From: Corynebacterium glyciniphilum AJ 3170
GTDB taxonomy: Bacteria; Actinomycetota; Actinomycetes; Mycobacteriales; Mycobacteriaceae
DNA: 64,000 bases
Direction of reading: 5' to 3'
Assembly (NCBI RefSeq): GCF_007673095.1
Contig: NZ_VDYZ01000001.1
Coordinates: 186,001 to 250,000, forward strand
Each line of letters begins with the position of its first letter. Position 1 is the stretch's first letter. Shown here one piece after another: positions 18,433 to 27,461 of this stretch. The notes beneath the pieces were generated by a model. The model did no database searches and had not been told where the DNA came from. It was given only the letters and a program-made list of their open reading frames with translations. The position numbers were made by a program, and so were the translations under genes.

Positions 18433-20703
18433 ATGACGAACGAGAAGAACTCGCTGTGGATGGCCGCGCGTATTGCGCGCAGCCTCACCGGCAAGAGCAA
18501 GATCAATCCGGTCCTCGGCCCATTGATCGCCGTGCACCGGCGTTACCACCCGAAGGCGGACGTCGAGATCCTGAATCAGGCGTACACGACGGCTGAGCGT
18601 CTCCATGCCGGCGTCCTACGTAAGTCCGGGGAACCGTACATCACCCACCCGTTGGCGGTCGCGACCATCGCGGCGGAGATCGGCATGGACACCACCACAC
18701 TGGTGGCGGCACTGCTGCACGACACGGTGGAGGACACCGACTACTCGCTGGACGACCTCACCCGCGACTTCGGCGCCGAGGTCACCCTGCTGGTCGACGG
18801 GGTCACCAAGCTGGACAAGGTCGCTCTCGGCTCGGCGGCCGAGGCGGAGACGATCCGCAAGATGATCGTCGCCATGGCCCATGACCCCCGGGTCCTGGTG
18901 ATCAAGGTCGCCGACCGTCTCCACAACATGCGCACGATGCGTTTCCTGCCGCCCGAGAAGCAGGCGAAGAAGGCGCGGCAGACCCTGGAGGTCATCGCCC
19001 CGCTCGCTCACCGCCTGGGTATGGCGACGATCAAGTGGGAGCTCGAGGACCTGTCCTTCGCGATCCTGTACCCGAAGAAGTACGAGGAGATCGTCCGTCT
19101 CGTCGCCGACCGTGCCCCGAAGCGCGACCAGTACCTGGCCAAGGTCATCAACGAGATCCAGTCCACGCTGCGTGAATCGCACATCACCGCCGAAGTCGTG
19201 GGGCGTCCGAAACACTACTGGTCGATCTACCAGAAGATGATCGTCCGCGGCCGCGACTTCGACGAGATCTTCGACCTTGTGGGTATCCGGATCCTCGTCG
19301 ACGAGATCCGGGACTGCTATGCGGCGGTCGGTGCTGTGCATTCCCAGTACCAGCCGATGCCCGGACGGTTCAAGGACTACATCTCCCAGCCCCGTTTCGA
19401 CGTCTACCGGTCGCTGCACACCACGGTGATCGGTCCCGACGCCAAGGTACTCGAAGTGCAGATCCGCACCCATGAGATGCACTACCAGGCCGAGTACGGT
19501 ATCGCGGCACACTGGCGTTACAAGGAGACCAAGGGTTCCCACAAGGGCGATGCCGCCGAGGTCGACCAGATGGCCTGGATGCGCCAGCTGCTGGACTGGC
19601 AGAAGGAAGCCGCCGACCCCAATGAGTTCCTGGATTCCCTGCGCTACGACCTGTCGACCAACCAGATCTTCGTCTTCACGCCGCGCGGCGACGCGGTGAC
19701 GCTCCCCACCGACGCCACACCGGTGGACTTCGCCTACGCGGTGCACACCGAGGTCGGGCACCGCTGCATCGGTGCGAAAGTCAACGGCAAGCTGGTCGCA
19801 CTGGAGTCCCCGTTGAAGACGGGGGACAAGGTGGAGATCTTCACCTCGAAGGACGCCACCGCCGGTCCCTCGAAGGACTGGGAGAAGTTCGTGGTGTCGC
19901 CACGGGCACGCAACAGGATCCGCGCGTGGTTCAACAAGGAGCGTCGCGAGGAGACCCTGGAGAAGGGGAAGGAGGCGCTGGCCGCGGAGGCGCAACGGAC
20001 CGGCATCCCGTTGCAGCGGCTCGTGACCGCGGCGGCCCTGCGGACGGTGGCGACACAGTTGTCACGCGACTCGGTGGACGACCTCTACGATGCGATCGGC
20101 AAGGGGGGTGTCACCGCCGGGCATGTCGTGCACATGCTGCAGGACATCTACCAGGGTGACGCGGACGAGGACGACTCCCCGGTCGCCCCCGCGCCCACGG
20201 TGCGCCGCACCACCCCCCAGCAGTCGGTGCAGTCCGGGCGGGGCGACGGTTCGGGCGTGCTGGTGCAGGGAAACTCGGACTTCTCGGCGAAACTGGCCAA
20301 GTGCTGTACCCCGGTTCCCGGCGACGAGATCTTCGGTTTCATCACCAAGGGGGGCGGGGTGTCGGTGCACCGCACTGACTGCACCAACGCCGAGAAGCTG
20401 CATTCCGAGCCCGAGAGGCTCATCGACGTGGCCTGGGCCTCGGACGTGCGCGACGCGGTTTTCGTGGTCACCCTGCAGATCGAGGGGTTGGACCGCACCG
20501 GACTGCTCAGCGAGGTCACCAGGGTGGTCAGCGAGCAGAAGGTACCGATCATCGCGACGAGTACCCATGTCGCCGAGGACCGGGTGGCGATGTGCCGGTT
20601 CACCTTCGAGGTCTCCGACACCAAGCAGCTGGGCTACCTGATGAACCAGCTGCGCAACGTGGAGGGCGTCTACGACGTCTACCGCGTGACGACAGGCGGC
20701 TGA
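18433..20703 (+). CDS. rel: bifunctional (p)ppGpp synthetase/hydrolase
   Basis: Long RSH protein of 756 residues that makes and destroys the alarmone (p)ppGpp. Domains in order: HD hydrolase with intact HDTVEDT (His96, Asp97), synthetase with [24 protein letters not shown] and [19 protein letters not shown] (about residues 440-500), a helical region, the Cys-containing [13 protein letters not shown] module and a C-terminal ACT domain. Both active sites look complete, so a bifunctional enzyme is expected, as usual in actinobacteria with one long RSH. A weak GTGAGG precedes the ATG. It converges with the cyclophilin gene. Confidence 0.95.
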   Translation: MTNEKNSLWMAARIARSLTGKSKINPVLGPLIAVHRRYHPKADVEILNQAYTTAERLHAGVLRKSGEPYITHPLAVATIAAEIGMDTTTLVAALLHDTVEDTDYSLDDLTRDFGAEVTLLVDGVTKLDKVALGSAAEAETIRKMIVAMAHDPRVLVIKVADRLHNMRTMRFLPPEKQAKKARQTLEVIAPLAHRLGMATIKWELEDLSFAILYPKKYEEIVRLVADRAPKRDQYLAKVINEIQSTLRESHITAEVVGRPKHYWSIYQKMIVRGRDFDEIFDLVGIRILVDEIRDCYAAVGAVHSQYQPMPGRFKDYISQPRFDVYRSLHTTVIGPDAKVLEVQIRTHEMHYQAEYGIAAHWRYKETKGSHKGDAAEVDQMAWMRQLLDWQKEAADPNEFLDSLRYDLSTNQIFVFTPRGDAVTLPTDATPVDFAYAVHTEVGHRCIGAKVNGKLVALESPLKTGDKVEIFTSKDATAGPSKDWEKFVVSPRARNRIRAWFNKERREETLEKGKEALAAEAQRTGIPLQRLVTAAALRTVATQLSRDSVDDLYDAIGKGGVTAGHVVHMLQDIYQGDADEDDSPVAPAPTVRRTTPQQSVQSGRGDGSGVLVQGNSDFSAKLAKCCTPVPGDEIFGFITKGGGVSVHRTDCTNAEKLHSEPERLIDVAWASDVRDAVFVVTLQIEGLDRTGLLSEVTRVVSEQKVPIIATSTHVAEDRVAMCRFTFEVSDTKQLGYLMNQLRNVEGVYDVYRVTTGG

Positions 20704-20724
20704 GCCCCCGGCAGACGGGACGGG

Positions 20725-21561
20725 TCAGGCGTCGACCGTCGCGGTCTCGATGCGGACCTCGTCGACCGGTGCGCCGTCGCCGTTGTTGTCCTGGTTCTCG
20801 CCCTCGTTCTCCTCGATGATGGAGTCCAGGGTGGACAGGCCGTCCTCGGAGATCGTGCCGAAGATGGTGTAGTCGTTGGGCAACTGGGTCTCGTCGTCGA
20901 CGAGGAAGAACTGCGAGCCGTTGGTGTTCTCACCACCGTTGGCCATGGCCAGGACGCCGCGCTTGTACAGGCCCTCGTCCTCGACCTTCTCACCGTCCTC
21001 GTTCCAGACAGGGTACTCGTCGGGGAAGGTGTAGCCGGGGCCGCCGGCGCCGTCGCCTGAAGGGTCACCGCACTGCAGGATCCTCATGCCGTCGTTGACG
21101 ACCACGCGGTGGCAGACGGTGTCGTTGAAGTAGTCCTGTGAGGCGAGGTTCTCGAAGTTGTTGGCGGCGCACGGAGCCTGGGCGTAGTCCACCGTGACGC
21201 CGATGTCACCCTTGTTCGTCGCCAGGGTGATGTCCGAGGTGCCGTCCTCCCGGAGGTTGTCGGCGTCGGGGGCCGAGGCCTGCTTGGCGGCGTCGCCGGA
21301 CTCGGTGTAGGCGCACTCCTGGGGGCCCTGGGGCTCCTCGGCGGCGGTGGTCTCCCCGTTGAGGGCGTCGTCCGCGAGATTCTCGGAGTCGTCGCTGCCA
21401 CGGGTGGCGGCGAACCAGATCCCACCGACGAGGACGACCAGGACCACCAGGGTGGCCAGGGTGACGCCGAGGGGCCGCATCTTCTCGCGGCGGGACCGCG
21501 ACTTCAGTTCCTTGTCGAGATTCTTGAGTGCCGCATCGCGGCGGGAGGAGTTGTCGGACAA
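20725..21561 (-). CDS. ppiB: membrane-anchored cyclophilin-type peptidyl-prolyl isomerase
   Basis: A 278-residue protein with a short basic N-terminus, one membrane helix (about residues 33-52), a Glu/Asp-rich linker and an extracellular cyclophilin domain. CHRVVVNDGMRILQCGDP includes the conserved catalytic Arg and Gln, and MANGGENTNGSQFFL is the canonical cyclophilin block. It probably assists folding of exported proteins. The frame continues 16 codons further upstream to an ATG; I chose TTG at 21561 because conserved-looking sequence starts there and GGAG lies just upstream, though spacing is short. The mycobacterial ppiB follows rel in the same way. Confidence 0.88.
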   Translation of the reverse strand: MSDNSSRRDAALKNLDKELKSRSRREKMRPLGVTLATLVVLVVLVGGIWFAATRGSDDSENLADDALNGETTAAEEPQGPQECAYTESGDAAKQASAPDADNLREDGTSDITLATNKGDIGVTVDYAQAPCAANNFENLASQDYFNDTVCHRVVVNDGMRILQCGDPSGDGAGGPGYTFPDEYPVWNEDGEKVEDEGLYKRGVLAMANGGENTNGSQFFLVDDETQLPNDYTIFGTISEDGLSTLDSIIEENEGENQDNNGDGAPVDEVRIETATVDA

Positions 21562-21694
21562 AGCTCCGTGGCCTTTCCCTCGGGGGTGGTCGTAGATCAA
21601 CGGCCCCATTGTTCCACCCCGGCCCCTCCGACTCCACTACCGAGGCCTCCTGGTTGCTGTGTGTTCCCCGTGGGATCGCCGACGGGTTTCTCGG

Positions 21695-21700
21695 TAGGGT
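21695..21700 (+). promoter_or_regulatory. -10 element, probable leaderless start of the metallo-hydrolase gene
   Basis: TAGGGT ends 7 bases before the ATG at 21708, which has no ribosome-binding site; transcription would start at or next to the start codon. Confidence 0.5.
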
Positions 21701-21707
21701 GGCTCCC

Positions 21708-22370
21708 ATGGCGAATCTGACTGTGGAAGTACTGCCCACCGGTCCCTTCGAGATGAACTGTCTGCTGCTGCATGACGGGGCGGACGCGACGGTCGTCGAC
21801 CCCGGGATGGGGGCCGGAGAACTCATCGCCCGGGCAGTCGAGCAGAAGGGGCTGCGGATCACCGGGATCGTGCTCACCCACGGCCACATCGACCACGTCC
21901 GCGACCTGCCTGTGGTCCAGGCTGCTTACGGTGTCAGCTCCCACATGCACCCGGCGGACAACGTCTTCCTGCAGCGCGAGGTGCTCGACGGGATGGGCCC
22001 GTCGGGGGAGGCCCACGACGTCGCCACGATGGAGACCCCCGAGGTTCCCACCCCGGTGGAGGACGGGGACGTCCTGACGATCTGCGGGGTGGAGTTCGTC
22101 GCACACCACATGCCGGGCCACTCTCCGGGGTCCGTCATGTTCCGGGGTGTCGTGGACGGTCAGGGGTTGATCCTCGGAGGCGACGTCCTGTTCCGCGGTG
22201 GTGTCGGACGGACCGACCTCCCGTTCTCGGAACCGGCCGCGATGGTGGAGAGCCTGCGGCGCCTGGTGACGACCTTCGAGGACGACGACACCGTCGTACC
22301 CGGTCACGGGCCCACCACGACCGTCGGTGCTGAAAAGGAGCAGAACGGGTTCCTGCAGGGGGTGGTGTGA
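21708..22370 (+). CDS. metallo-beta-lactamase-fold hydrolase (glyoxalase II-like)
   Basis: A 220-residue MBL-fold protein with THGHIDHVRDLPVV, the H-x-H-x-D-H metal motif, a downstream HMPGHSPGSVMF histidine, ILGGDVLFRGGVGRTD and the final PGHGPTTTVG histidine. These are the metal ligands of the glyoxalase II-like group, which hydrolyses thioesters such as S-lactoyl conjugates. The natural thiol here would be mycothiol rather than glutathione, but that is inference. The frame is open upstream; the ATG at 21708 was chosen because conserved sequence begins there and a -10 hexamer sits just before it. Confidence 0.85.
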   Translation: MANLTVEVLPTGPFEMNCLLLHDGADATVVDPGMGAGELIARAVEQKGLRITGIVLTHGHIDHVRDLPVVQAAYGVSSHMHPADNVFLQREVLDGMGPSGEAHDVATMETPEVPTPVEDGDVLTICGVEFVAHHMPGHSPGSVMFRGVVDGQGLILGGDVLFRGGVGRTDLPFSEPAAMVESLRRLVTTFEDDDTVVPGHGPTTTVGAEKEQNGFLQGVV

Positions 22371-22387
22371 GCCCGTCGGCGGGTCGC

Positions 22388-22393
22388 TATAGT
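22388..22393 (+). promoter_or_regulatory. -10 element, probable leaderless start of hisS
   Basis: TATAGT is followed by 8 bases and the hisS GTG at 22402; no Shine-Dalgarno is present. Confidence 0.5.
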
Positions 22394-22401
22394 TGGTCCC
22401 C

Positions 22402-23703
22402 GTGAGTGACACCAGCAGCACCGGTTCCACCGGACAGGTCCAGACGTTCGCCGGCCCCAAGGGGGTGCCGGACTACGTACCGCCGGCGTCCGCGGCGTTC
22501 CATGCTGTGCGCAGCACCTTCGAGGACGTCATCCACAAGTCGGGGTACGGTCACATCGAACTGCCGGTGTTCGAGGACACCGCCTTGTTCGCCCGGGGGG
22601 TCGGGGAGTCCACCGACGTGGTCTCCAAGGAGATGTACACCTTCGAGGACCGGGGCGGCCGTTCGGTCACGTTGCGTCCGGAGGGTACCGCGGGAGTGAT
22701 GCGTTCCGTCATCGAGCACAACCTTGACCGCGGGCAGCTGCCGGTGAAGTTGACCTATTCCGGACCGTTCTTCCGGTACGAGCGGCCCCAGGCCGGGCGG
22801 TACCGTCAGCTGCAGCAGGTCGGTGTCGAGGCGATCGGGGTGGACGACCCGGCCCTGGACGCTGAGGTCGTCGCGATGGCTGACCGCTGCTACCGGGCGC
22901 TGGGCCTGTCGGGATTCCGGCTGGAGCTCTCCACCCTCGGTGACGAGACCTGTCGACCGCAGTACCGGGCGAAGCTCCAGGAGTTCCTGTTCTCCCTGCC
23001 CCTGGACGAGGAGACGCGTCGCCGGGCGGAGGTCAACCCGCTGCGCGTGCTCGACGACAAGCGCCCGGAAGTCCGGGAGATGATGGCTGACGCCCCGCTG
23101 ATGCCAGACCACCTCTCCACCTCGGCACGTGGACATTTCGAGACCGTCACCGGCACCCTGGACGACATGGGCGTGGATTACACCCTCAACCCGCGGCTGG
23201 TCCGCGGGCTCGACTACTACACCAAGACCTGCTTCGAGTTCGTCCACGACGGCCTCGGGGCACAGTCGGGGATCGGCGGGGGTGGACGCTATGACGGGCT
23301 GATGGCCCAGCTCGGCGGCCAGGACCTCTCCGGGATCGGCTTCGGCCTCGGTGTCGATCGGACCGTGCTGGCGTTGGAGGCCGAGGGGGTGTCTCCCACG
23401 ACAGGCCGGCGCGTCGACGTCTACGGCGTCCCGATGGGTGTCGACGCGAAGCGTCGCATGGCCGTGATCGTGGACCGTCTGCGTCGGGCCGGGGTGAGCG
23501 TGGACATGTCTTACGGGGACCGGGGGCTCAAGGGAGCGATGAAGGGTGCCGACCGTGCCGGAGCTCTCTTCGCCCTGGTCCTCGGTGAGAACGAGCTGGA
23601 CAAGGGCACCGTCGTGGTCCGTGACCTGTCGACCCGACAGCAGGAGGAGGTCACCGTCGAGGACGTGGAGCTCGTGGTGAAGAGGGCCCTGGCGGAGGGC
23701 TGA
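22402..23703 (+). CDS. hisS: histidyl-tRNA synthetase
   Basis: Class II aminoacyl-tRNA synthetase of 433 residues. [10 protein letters not shown], motif 2 [15 protein letters not shown], the histidine-binding [13 protein letters not shown] and GGGGRYDGL are intact, followed by the C-terminal anticodon-binding domain. The GTG at 22402 is preferred over a TTG at 22393, since the latter overlaps the -10 hexamer. No T-box is visible in the short upstream region. Confidence 0.95.
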   Translation: MSDTSSTGSTGQVQTFAGPKGVPDYVPPASAAFHAVRSTFEDVIHKSGYGHIELPVFEDTALFARGVGESTDVVSKEMYTFEDRGGRSVTLRPEGTAGVMRSVIEHNLDRGQLPVKLTYSGPFFRYERPQAGRYRQLQQVGVEAIGVDDPALDAEVVAMADRCYRALGLSGFRLELSTLGDETCRPQYRAKLQEFLFSLPLDEETRRRAEVNPLRVLDDKRPEVREMMADAPLMPDHLSTSARGHFETVTGTLDDMGVDYTLNPRLVRGLDYYTKTCFEFVHDGLGAQSGIGGGGRYDGLMAQLGGQDLSGIGFGLGVDRTVLALEAEGVSPTTGRRVDVYGVPMGVDAKRRMAVIVDRLRRAGVSVDMSYGDRGLKGAMKGADRAGALFALVLGENELDKGTVVVRDLSTRQQEEVTVEDVELVVKRALAEG

Positions 23704-23717
23704 CCCTGCCCCCAGGG
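23704..23717 (+). terminator. weak hairpin after hisS
   Basis: CCCTG and CAGGG flank a CCCC loop just after the hisS stop, followed by GGGAGTTTT. The stem is only five pairs, so this is a weak terminator candidate. Confidence 0.3.
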
Positions 23718-23811
23718 GGAGTTTTCTGCGCCTGTGCGCTAGCCTGGTTTCTGAATCCTGAAAGTTCTATTCATGACAGAGATCTGAAACTGAGCTCATA
23801 GGAGTAATTTT

Positions 23812-25956
23812 ATGGCTGAATCTTATTCTTCAGGGAATGAGGAATCTTCACACGCAGGGAAAAGTTCCGCCGTCAACTGGCCCGTGTTCGCGGTATCCGC
23901 CGGGCTGATGACGGCGTTCGTCATCTGGGCGTGGCTGGCACCCGACCAGGCGGACACCGTGATCAACGCGGTGAAGGACTGGGTATCCACCAACCTGGGC
24001 TGGTACTACGTCCTCACCGCCGGTGTCGTCGTGGTGTTCGTCCTGATCATCGCGTTCCGGCGGGTCGGCAACACCAAGATCGGCCCCGACCACTCACAAC
24101 CCCGTTTCGGTTTGTTCACCTGGGGCGCCATGCTCTTCGCCGCGGGCATCGGGGTCGACCTGATGTTCTTCGGGGTGTCCGGCCCGGCGACGAACTTCCT
24201 CACCCCGCCGGAGACGGCTGAACTCTCCGACGAGGCGGCACGCATGGCGCCGTTGTGGACCATGTTCCACTACGGAGTCCCGGGGTGGGCCATGTACGCC
24301 CTGATGGGGATGGCCTTCGGACTTTTCGCGTACCGCTACCACATGCCGTTGAGCATCCGTTCCGCCCTCGCACCGGTGTTCGGCCGACGGATCCACGGCG
24401 CTGTCGGACACGGAGTCGACATTGCCGCGGCCATCGGAACCGCGTTCGGCATCGCCGTGTCCCTGGGCATCGGGGTGGTCTTCCTCAACTACGGGCTCTC
24501 CGAGATCTTCGGGATCCCGACGAACACCGGTGTCCAGATCGCACTGATCGGACTGTCCGTCCTGATCACCGTGATTTCCACGGTCTCGGGTGTCGACAAG
24601 GGCATCCGTCGGCTCTCCGAGCTCAACGTCTGGCTCGCCCTGGTCCTGATGGCGTGGATCGTGGTGATGGGGAAGACCGCCGACCTGCTCAATGCACTGG
24701 TCCAGAACATCGGTGACTTTGTCTCCAGGTTCCCCTCGATGATCCTGAACACCTTCGCCTACAGCGACGGCGCCGCCGATTACCCGGCCGACCAGTGGCA
24801 GTCGGACTGGACACTGTTCTTCTGGGCCTGGTGGATCGCCTGGGCACCGTTCGTCGGTCTGTTCCTGGCCAGGATCTCCCGTGGCCGCACCCTGCGCCAG
24901 TTCATCCTGGGGGTGCTGGTCATCCCGTTCACGTTCATCGCGGTCTGGATCTCGATCTTCGGCAACGCGGCCCTCGGATTCTTCCGGGACGGCGACGAGG
25001 AGTTCCTCGAGACCGCGGTGAACACACCCGAGTCCGGGTTCTTCCTCCTGCTGCAGCAGTATCCCGGGGCGACTTTCGCCGTCGCACTCGCCGTGGTCAC
25101 CGGCCTGCTCTTCTACGTCACCTCCGCAGACTCCGGGTCGCTGGTGATGGCCAACATCACCTCGAAGCCGAGTGTGGAGGACTCCGACGGCCCGCCGTGG
25201 CTCCGCATCGTGTGGGCCGTGCTGACCGGCGCACTCACTCTGGTGATGCTGCTCATCGGCGGCGTGTACACCCTGCAGGCGGCGACGGTGCTCATCGGAC
25301 TGCCGTTCTCGGTGATCATGTATCTGCTGATGTTCAGTATCTGGCGTGTGCTGGGCGCCGAGGCACACTGGCTGCAGTCCCGCTCGTTGTCGTTGCCCGG
25401 GGCCCTGTCGGACCGGACAGGAACCCCACAGCCACGGTTGGCCTGGAGAAACCGGCTCAAACGCAGGATGAGTTTCCCGTCGGCAGCCGAGACCCAGGCC
25501 TATGTCGAGAACACCGCGGCCCCCGCGATCGGTGAGGTCGCCGATGAACTTCGCGAGCTCGGCCTGGATGTCACCCTCACCCGGGAATCACATCCCGAGT
25601 ACCCGATCGACTTCGTCGACCTCCTGGTGAAGTTCCCGGGGCAGGACGACTTCAAGTACCAGGCGTACCCGGTGCCCGGGCAGGTCCCGAACTTCGCGGT
25701 AAACCTCAACGTGGACCACGACGTGTACTTCACGCTGGAGATCTTCTCGGCCACGGGTTCCCGGGGCCACAACATCCTCGGGTACTCCAAGGAGCAGGTG
25801 ATCGCCGACGTCCTGGACGCCTACGATACGCATGTGGAGTACATGTCCCTGACCGGTGACAGAGGTACTCCGACCGCCGATGTCCACGGAACGGCACCGG
25901 CACTCTGGACAGACGACGACAACGACTCTGAAAAGACAGGAAGCGAGCACACATGA
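23812..25956 (+). CDS. betT: BCCT-family choline transporter
   Basis: Sodium- or proton-coupled carrier of the betaine/choline/carnitine family, 714 residues. About 12 membrane segments span residues 25-525. The family blocks FFGVSGPATNFL, MFHYGVPGWAMYALMGMA and FFWAWWIAWAPFVGLFL (the Trp-rich substrate region at about residues 338-354) are clear. A cytoplasmic tail of about 185 residues follows, the size found in BetT-type choline carriers. Choline is inferred from the coupled genes for choline oxidation. AGGAG at 23800-23804 precedes the ATG, and the stop overlaps betB as ATGA. The first 20 codons are richer in A and T than the rest. Confidence 0.9.
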   Translation: MAESYSSGNEESSHAGKSSAVNWPVFAVSAGLMTAFVIWAWLAPDQADTVINAVKDWVSTNLGWYYVLTAGVVVVFVLIIAFRRVGNTKIGPDHSQPRFGLFTWGAMLFAAGIGVDLMFFGVSGPATNFLTPPETAELSDEAARMAPLWTMFHYGVPGWAMYALMGMAFGLFAYRYHMPLSIRSALAPVFGRRIHGAVGHGVDIAAAIGTAFGIAVSLGIGVVFLNYGLSEIFGIPTNTGVQIALIGLSVLITVISTVSGVDKGIRRLSELNVWLALVLMAWIVVMGKTADLLNALVQNIGDFVSRFPSMILNTFAYSDGAADYPADQWQSDWTLFFWAWWIAWAPFVGLFLARISRGRTLRQFILGVLVIPFTFIAVWISIFGNAALGFFRDGDEEFLETAVNTPESGFFLLLQQYPGATFAVALAVVTGLLFYVTSADSGSLVMANITSKPSVEDSDGPPWLRIVWAVLTGALTLVMLLIGGVYTLQAATVLIGLPFSVIMYLLMFSIWRVLGAEAHWLQSRSLSLPGALSDRTGTPQPRLAWRNRLKRRMSFPSAAETQAYVENTAAPAIGEVADELRELGLDVTLTRESHPEYPIDFVDLLVKFPGQDDFKYQAYPVPGQVPNFAVNLNVDHDVYFTLEIFSATGSRGHNILGYSKEQVIADVLDAYDTHVEYMSLTGDRGTPTADVHGTAPALWTDDDNDSEKTGSEHT

Positions 25957-27434
25957 CTGACACACCACAGACGCTCTACATCGACGGACAGTGGGTGGGC
26001 GCGACCGACGGCGGCACACGCACAGTCACCTGCCCGGCTGACGGCACGGTCGTCGCCGAGGTATCCGAGGCGACCGCAGCTGACACGGAGAAGGCCATCG
26101 CGGCCGCCCGACGCGCCTTCGACGCGGGGGAGTGGTCGTCCACCTCGGCGGCCTACCGTGGAGATCTGCTCCTGAAGGTCGCCGACGCCATGGCGGAGCG
26201 CAAGGATGAATTCGCCCGCGCCGAGGCCCTGGACACCGGCAAGCGCCTGGTCGAGGCCGAAGGCGACATGGACGACATCATGAACTGCTTCCGGTTCTTC
26301 GGCAAGATCGCCGACCAGCACCCGGGCCGCCTCGTCGATGCGGGCGACTCCTCGGTGATCTCGCGGGTGGTCTACGAGCCGGTCGGTGTCTGCGGCATGA
26401 TCACCCCGTGGAATTTCCCGCTGCTGCAGGCCAGCTGGAAGATCGCCCCGGCGATCGCCGCCGGCAACACCTTCGTGCTCAAGCCTGCTGAACTGACACC
26501 GCACACCGCGATCCTGATCATCGACGTGCTCGACAAGCTCGGTGTGCCGGCAGGTGTCGCCAACCTGGTGCTGGGTGCCGGAGCCGAGGCGGGTGCGCCA
26601 CTGTCGTCGCATCCGGACGTCGACATGGTCTCGTTCACCGGTGGACTGGTCACCGGTCGTCGGATCGCCGCGGCAGCGGCACCGACGGTCAAGAAGGTCG
26701 CACTCGAGCTCGGCGGGAAGAACCCGAACGTGGTCTTCGCCGACGCCGACTTCGACGCTGCGGTGGACAACGCGCTGAACGCGGGATTCCTCGACTCCGG
26801 CCTGGTGTGCTCGGCGGGGACCCGTCTCATCGTCGAGGAGAGCATCAAGGAGAAGTTCGTCGACGAGCTGGTCCGCCGGGCCGAGGGCATCGTCATGGGA
26901 GGCCCCTTCGACGAGAAGGCCGAGACCGGCCCGCTGATCTCCGCGGAGCACCGCGACAAGGTCACCGACTATGTCCAGCGCGGTATCGAGGCTGGCGCGA
27001 CACTGCGCTGTGGCGGCCACTGGGGCGGCCCGGAGCACGAGAAGGGCTGCTTCTACGCGCCGACGGTCCTGGACAACTGCACGTCGGACAACCCTGCTGT
27101 CGTCGAGGAGGGATTCGGCCCGGTCATCACGGTGGAGACCTTCACGACGGAGGCGAAGGCGATCACGACCGCCAACGACACCGAGTACGGTCTGGCCGGT
27201 GCGGTGTGGACCTCTGACCGTGGTGTGGCCAACCGGGTGTCGCGGGCACTGCGCCACGGCACCGTGTGGATCAACGACTATCACCCCTACGTGCCCCAGG
27301 CAGAGTGGGGCGGATTCAAGGCCTCGGGTACCGGACGTGAGCTCGGGCTGGCCGGCCTTGAGGAGTACCGCGAGGCCAAGCACATCTACGAGAACACCGA
27401 ACCGGCCGCAAGTGGCTGGTTCCCCCAGAAGTAG
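25953..27434 (+). CDS. betB: betaine aldehyde dehydrogenase
   Basis: NAD(P)-dependent aldehyde dehydrogenase of 493 residues; oxidises betaine aldehyde to glycine betaine, an osmoprotectant. TPWNFPLLQASWKIAPA and NTFVLKPAELTP form the cofactor site, and ELGGKNPN carries the general base (Glu252). Cys286 in VCSAGT is the catalytic nucleophile. Substrate assignment comes from the neighbouring choline carrier and choline oxidase-like gene. AGGAAG precedes the start, which overlaps the betT stop. Confidence 0.9.
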   Translation: MTDTPQTLYIDGQWVGATDGGTRTVTCPADGTVVAEVSEATAADTEKAIAAARRAFDAGEWSSTSAAYRGDLLLKVADAMAERKDEFARAEALDTGKRLVEAEGDMDDIMNCFRFFGKIADQHPGRLVDAGDSSVISRVVYEPVGVCGMITPWNFPLLQASWKIAPAIAAGNTFVLKPAELTPHTAILIIDVLDKLGVPAGVANLVLGAGAEAGAPLSSHPDVDMVSFTGGLVTGRRIAAAAAPTVKKVALELGGKNPNVVFADADFDAAVDNALNAGFLDSGLVCSAGTRLIVEESIKEKFVDELVRRAEGIVMGGPFDEKAETGPLISAEHRDKVTDYVQRGIEAGATLRCGGHWGGPEHEKGCFYAPTVLDNCTSDNPAVVEEGFGPVITVETFTTEAKAITTANDTEYGLAGAVWTSDRGVANRVSRALRHGTVWINDYHPYVPQAEWGGFKASGTGRELGLAGLEEYREAKHIYENTEPAASGWFPQK

Positions 27435-27461
27435 CACCCGGACACACGATAAGGAGAAGAT

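Noticed and set aside
22371..22401. T-box leader for aminoacyl-tRNA synthetase genes
   Set aside because: The spaces before hisS, aspS and alaS are too short or lack the conserved T-box sequence; the thrS leader is cut by the window edge.
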